Positions 62,126 through 64,000 of a stretch of DNA of 64,000 nt are shown here, piece by piece; within the stretch, counting starts at the first letter, position 1, and each line of letters starts with the position of its first letter. The stretch comes from Pseudomonas sp. BCA17. GTDB lineage: Bacteria; Pseudomonadota; Gammaproteobacteria; Pseudomonadales; Pseudomonadaceae. Location: the NCBI RefSeq assembly GCF_004519405.1, contig NZ_SGWI01000002.1:620001-684000 (forward strand), read 5' to 3'. Below the pieces are notes generated by a model. The model did not search any database and was not told where the DNA came from. It saw only the letters and a list, made by a program, of their open reading frames with translations. A program made the position numbers and the translations under genes.

Positions 62126-64000
62126 ATGTCGTCTCGAAAGTTTGTGCCCTTGGCCGGCCTGGCCTTGGGTTTGCTGCTTGACCCCGCCTACGCCGAAGAC
62201 AATACCGTTGAACTGGACGCCATCAGCGTCACCACCGGCGCTTATGAATCCGCCACTGGCCCGGTTGAAGGCTACCGTGCCACCCGCTCCGCCAGTGCGA
62301 GCAAAACTGACACCGCCATTCGCGACATCCCACAATCCATTAGCGTGATCCCTGCCACGGTGCTCAAGGACCTGGGCAGTAACAATGTGGAGCGCGCCCT
62401 GGAATATGCAGGCGGCGTCTCCAAACAAAACAATTTCGGTGGCCTGACGCTCTATGAATACAGTGTGCGTGGCTTCACCACATCAGAGTTCTATCAGGAC
62501 GGTTTCAGCGCCAACCGCGGTTACCCGAGCACACCGGACACGGCCAATATCGAACGCATTGAAGTGCTCAAGGGGCCCGCTGCCAGCCTGTATGGCCGTG
62601 GAGATCCGGGCGGCACCGTGAACATCGTCACCAAGAAACCCCAGCCGGACGCCTTCACCACTGTGCAGACCAGTGCCGGCAGTTGGGACCGCTACCGCAC
62701 TGCCGTAGACGTCAACACGCCGCTGGACAGCGAAGGCAACGTGCTGTCGCGGGTCAACGTGGCGGTGGAGGACAACCACAGCTTCCGCGATCACGTGGAT
62801 GCCCAGCGGGTGTTTGTCGCGCCGTCCTTCAGTTGGCAGTTGAGCCCGGACACCCACTTGCTCGTAGAAAGCGAATTCGTACGCCACAGCTCCACGTTCG
62901 ATCGAGGCATCGTCGCCAACACCGGCATGTCCCACTCCACATTCTTGGGCGAACCCAACGACGGCAATATCCGTAACCATAACAATCGCCTTCAGGCCGC
63001 TATCGAACACAACCTCAACGACACCTGGCAATTACGCCTGGCCAGCCATTACAAGCAAGGCAGCCTGTGGGGCGATGCCTCGGAAAGCCGGGCACTGAAC
63101 GCCGACGGCCACACCGTCAACCGCCGCTACCGTGAACGCTCCACCGGCTGGCACGACAGCATTACCCAACTGGAACTGCGCGGCCGGTTCGATATCGGCA
63201 GTTGGCAACACGAACTGCTGGTCGGCACCGAATACGAGGACTACCGCAAGAAAGAACGTGTCACCGCCATTGCCGGCAGCCCTTACGCCATCGACCTCTA
63301 CAACCCCATTTATGGTCAGCCCAAACCCGATGGCACGCGCTCCGGCACAGACGTCTACGAACAGGTCAAAAGCCAGGCACTGAACCTGCAGGACCAGATC
63401 GTCTTCACTGACCGCCTGCGCGGTATGGTCGGCGCACGCTTCGAGCATTTCGAACAGAGCACCGACGACTTCACCCGTAACCATGCCAAGAGCCGGCAAA
63501 CCCACGACGCCCTGACCCAGCGCGCCGGCCTGTTGTACCAGCTCACACCGCAAGTCGGCCTGTTTGCCAATGCCTCGACGTCGTTCAAACCCAATAACGG
63601 CCTGGATGCCGCTGGCAAATCCTTCAAGCCGGAAGAAGGCGTGGGGTATGAAGTGGGCATCAAGAGCGAGCTGTTCGACGACCGCCTCAGCACAACCCTT
63701 GCCGCTTTCCATATCGACAAGGAAAACGTCTTGGCCCTGGATCCGGCCACCGACACTCAGCGCGCCATGGGCAAGGCCCGCAGCCAGGGTTTTGATCTGC
63801 AAGTTAGCGGGCAAGTGACCGACGCCGTGCGCGTGATCGGCGCGTTCGCCTACATCGATGCCGAGGTCACCAAGGGCGATAAAGCCATTCCAGCCGGTAG
63901 CCGGATTCTCGGCGTGCCCAAGCGCAGCGCCAGCCTGCTCGGTGTGTATGAATTCCAGGATGGCGCGTTGCGTGGTTCAGACCTGGGCGCGGCATTCACC
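62126..64000 (+). CDS. TonB-dependent siderophore receptor, 5-prime part
   Basis: An ATG at 62126 opens a frame that runs to the window edge (625 codons). A signal peptide (about 1-23, ending PAYAE) is followed by the mature N-terminus with the TonB-box-like region (ELDAISVTTGAYE), the plug domain (TAIRDIPQSISVIPATVL, RGFTTSEFYQDG, IERIEVLKGPAASLYGRGDPGGTVNI) and the barrel. The plug motifs are those of ferric hydroxamate and catecholate receptors. There is no N-terminal signalling extension, so it is not a FecA/FpvA-type transducer. The siderophore is unknown, and the C-terminus lies outside. Confidence 0.93.
   Translation, partial: MSSRKFVPLAGLALGLLLDPAYAEDNTVELDAISVTTGAYESATGPVEGYRATRSASASKTDTAIRDIPQSISVIPATVLKDLGSNNVERALEYAGGVSKQNNFGGLTLYEYSVRGFTTSEFYQDGFSANRGYPSTPDTANIERIEVLKGPAASLYGRGDPGGTVNIVTKKPQPDAFTTVQTSAGSWDRYRTAVDVNTPLDSEGNVLSRVNVAVEDNHSFRDHVDAQRVFVAPSFSWQLSPDTHLLVESEFVRHSSTFDRGIVANTGMSHSTFLGEPNDGNIRNHNNRLQAAIEHNLNDTWQLRLASHYKQGSLWGDASESRALNADGHTVNRRYRERSTGWHDSITQLELRGRFDIGSWQHELLVGTEYEDYRKKERVTAIAGSPYAIDLYNPIYGQPKPDGTRSGTDVYEQVKSQALNLQDQIVFTDRLRGMVGARFEHFEQSTDDFTRNHAKSRQTHDALTQRAGLLYQLTPQVGLFANASTSFKPNNGLDAAGKSFKPEEGVGYEVGIKSELFDDRLSTTLAAFHIDKENVLALDPATDTQRAMGKARSQGFDLQVSGQVTDAVRVIGAFAYIDAEVTKGDKAIPAGSRILGVPKRSASLLGVYEFQDGALRGSDLGAAFT

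Noticed and set aside
1..64000. CRISPR arrays, prophage or toxin-antitoxin pairs
   Set aside because: No regularly spaced repeats, phage structural genes or paired small toxin/antitoxin frames were found. The short repeats are REP palindromes.

Overview
The window reads as chromosomal DNA of a fluorescent Pseudomonas (P. fluorescens/P. putida relatives). The evidence is high GC coding sequence, short REP-type palindromes in many intergenic gaps, and gene order that follows the P. aeruginosa block from ampE-ampD-nadC-pil-coaE-yacG through ndh, clpB-pgeF-rluD-bamD-thiO and the minor pilins to ispH-fkpB-lspA-ileS-ribF-murJ-rpsT. A cysNC/cysD/Nif3/algW block follows. That comparison is from memory, not from an alignment.

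Layout. 1-2847: end of a TonB-dependent receptor and a membrane-anchored PepSY/flavodoxin reductase for ferric siderophores. 3060-4607: a Tat-exported PhoD phosphatase. 4732-11516: the fructose phosphotransferase operon fruBKA, its divergent regulator FruR and a near-consensus operator. 11519-16483: TatD nuclease, a small zinc-ribbon membrane protein, AmpE, AmpD and a large DUF1631 protein. 16731-25075: nadC, tRNA-Thr, pilA/pilC/pilD, coaE, yacG, several small conserved proteins and type II NADH dehydrogenase. 25127-29385: an accessory segment holding a chemoreceptor, an ABM-fold monooxygenase, a cytochrome P450 and an ArsR-type regulator. 29615-33254: a glucarate dehydratase/MFS transporter/LysR module. 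33464-33875: four tRNAs (Pro, Lys, Pro, Asn). 34178-41190: clpB with a heat-shock type promoter, pgeF, rluD, bamD, a small CxxC protein and thiO. 41250-44113: type IV minor pilins. 44130-52114: the ispH-fkpB-lspA-ileS-ribF-murJ group and rpsT. 52291-56143: slyD, DUF3565, pta and an acyltransferase. 56315-59628: cysD and cysNC with a four-helix-bundle gene inserted between them. 59999-62015: a Nif3-like protein and the protease AlgW. 62126-64000: the start of a second TonB-dependent siderophore receptor behind a possible Fur site.

Most of the window is core metabolism and envelope function. The less ordinary parts are the P450/ABM/ArsR segment between ndh and the tRNAs; the type IV pilus genes, which lack pilB, pilSR, fimU and pilY1 where P. 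aeruginosa has them; the four-helix-bundle gene flanked by inverted repeats inside the sulfate-activation operon; and a 179-bp MITE-like element with 17-bp inverted ends and 12-bp direct repeats that carries a large REP cruciform. I found no CRISPR array, prophage, integrase or intact insertion sequence.
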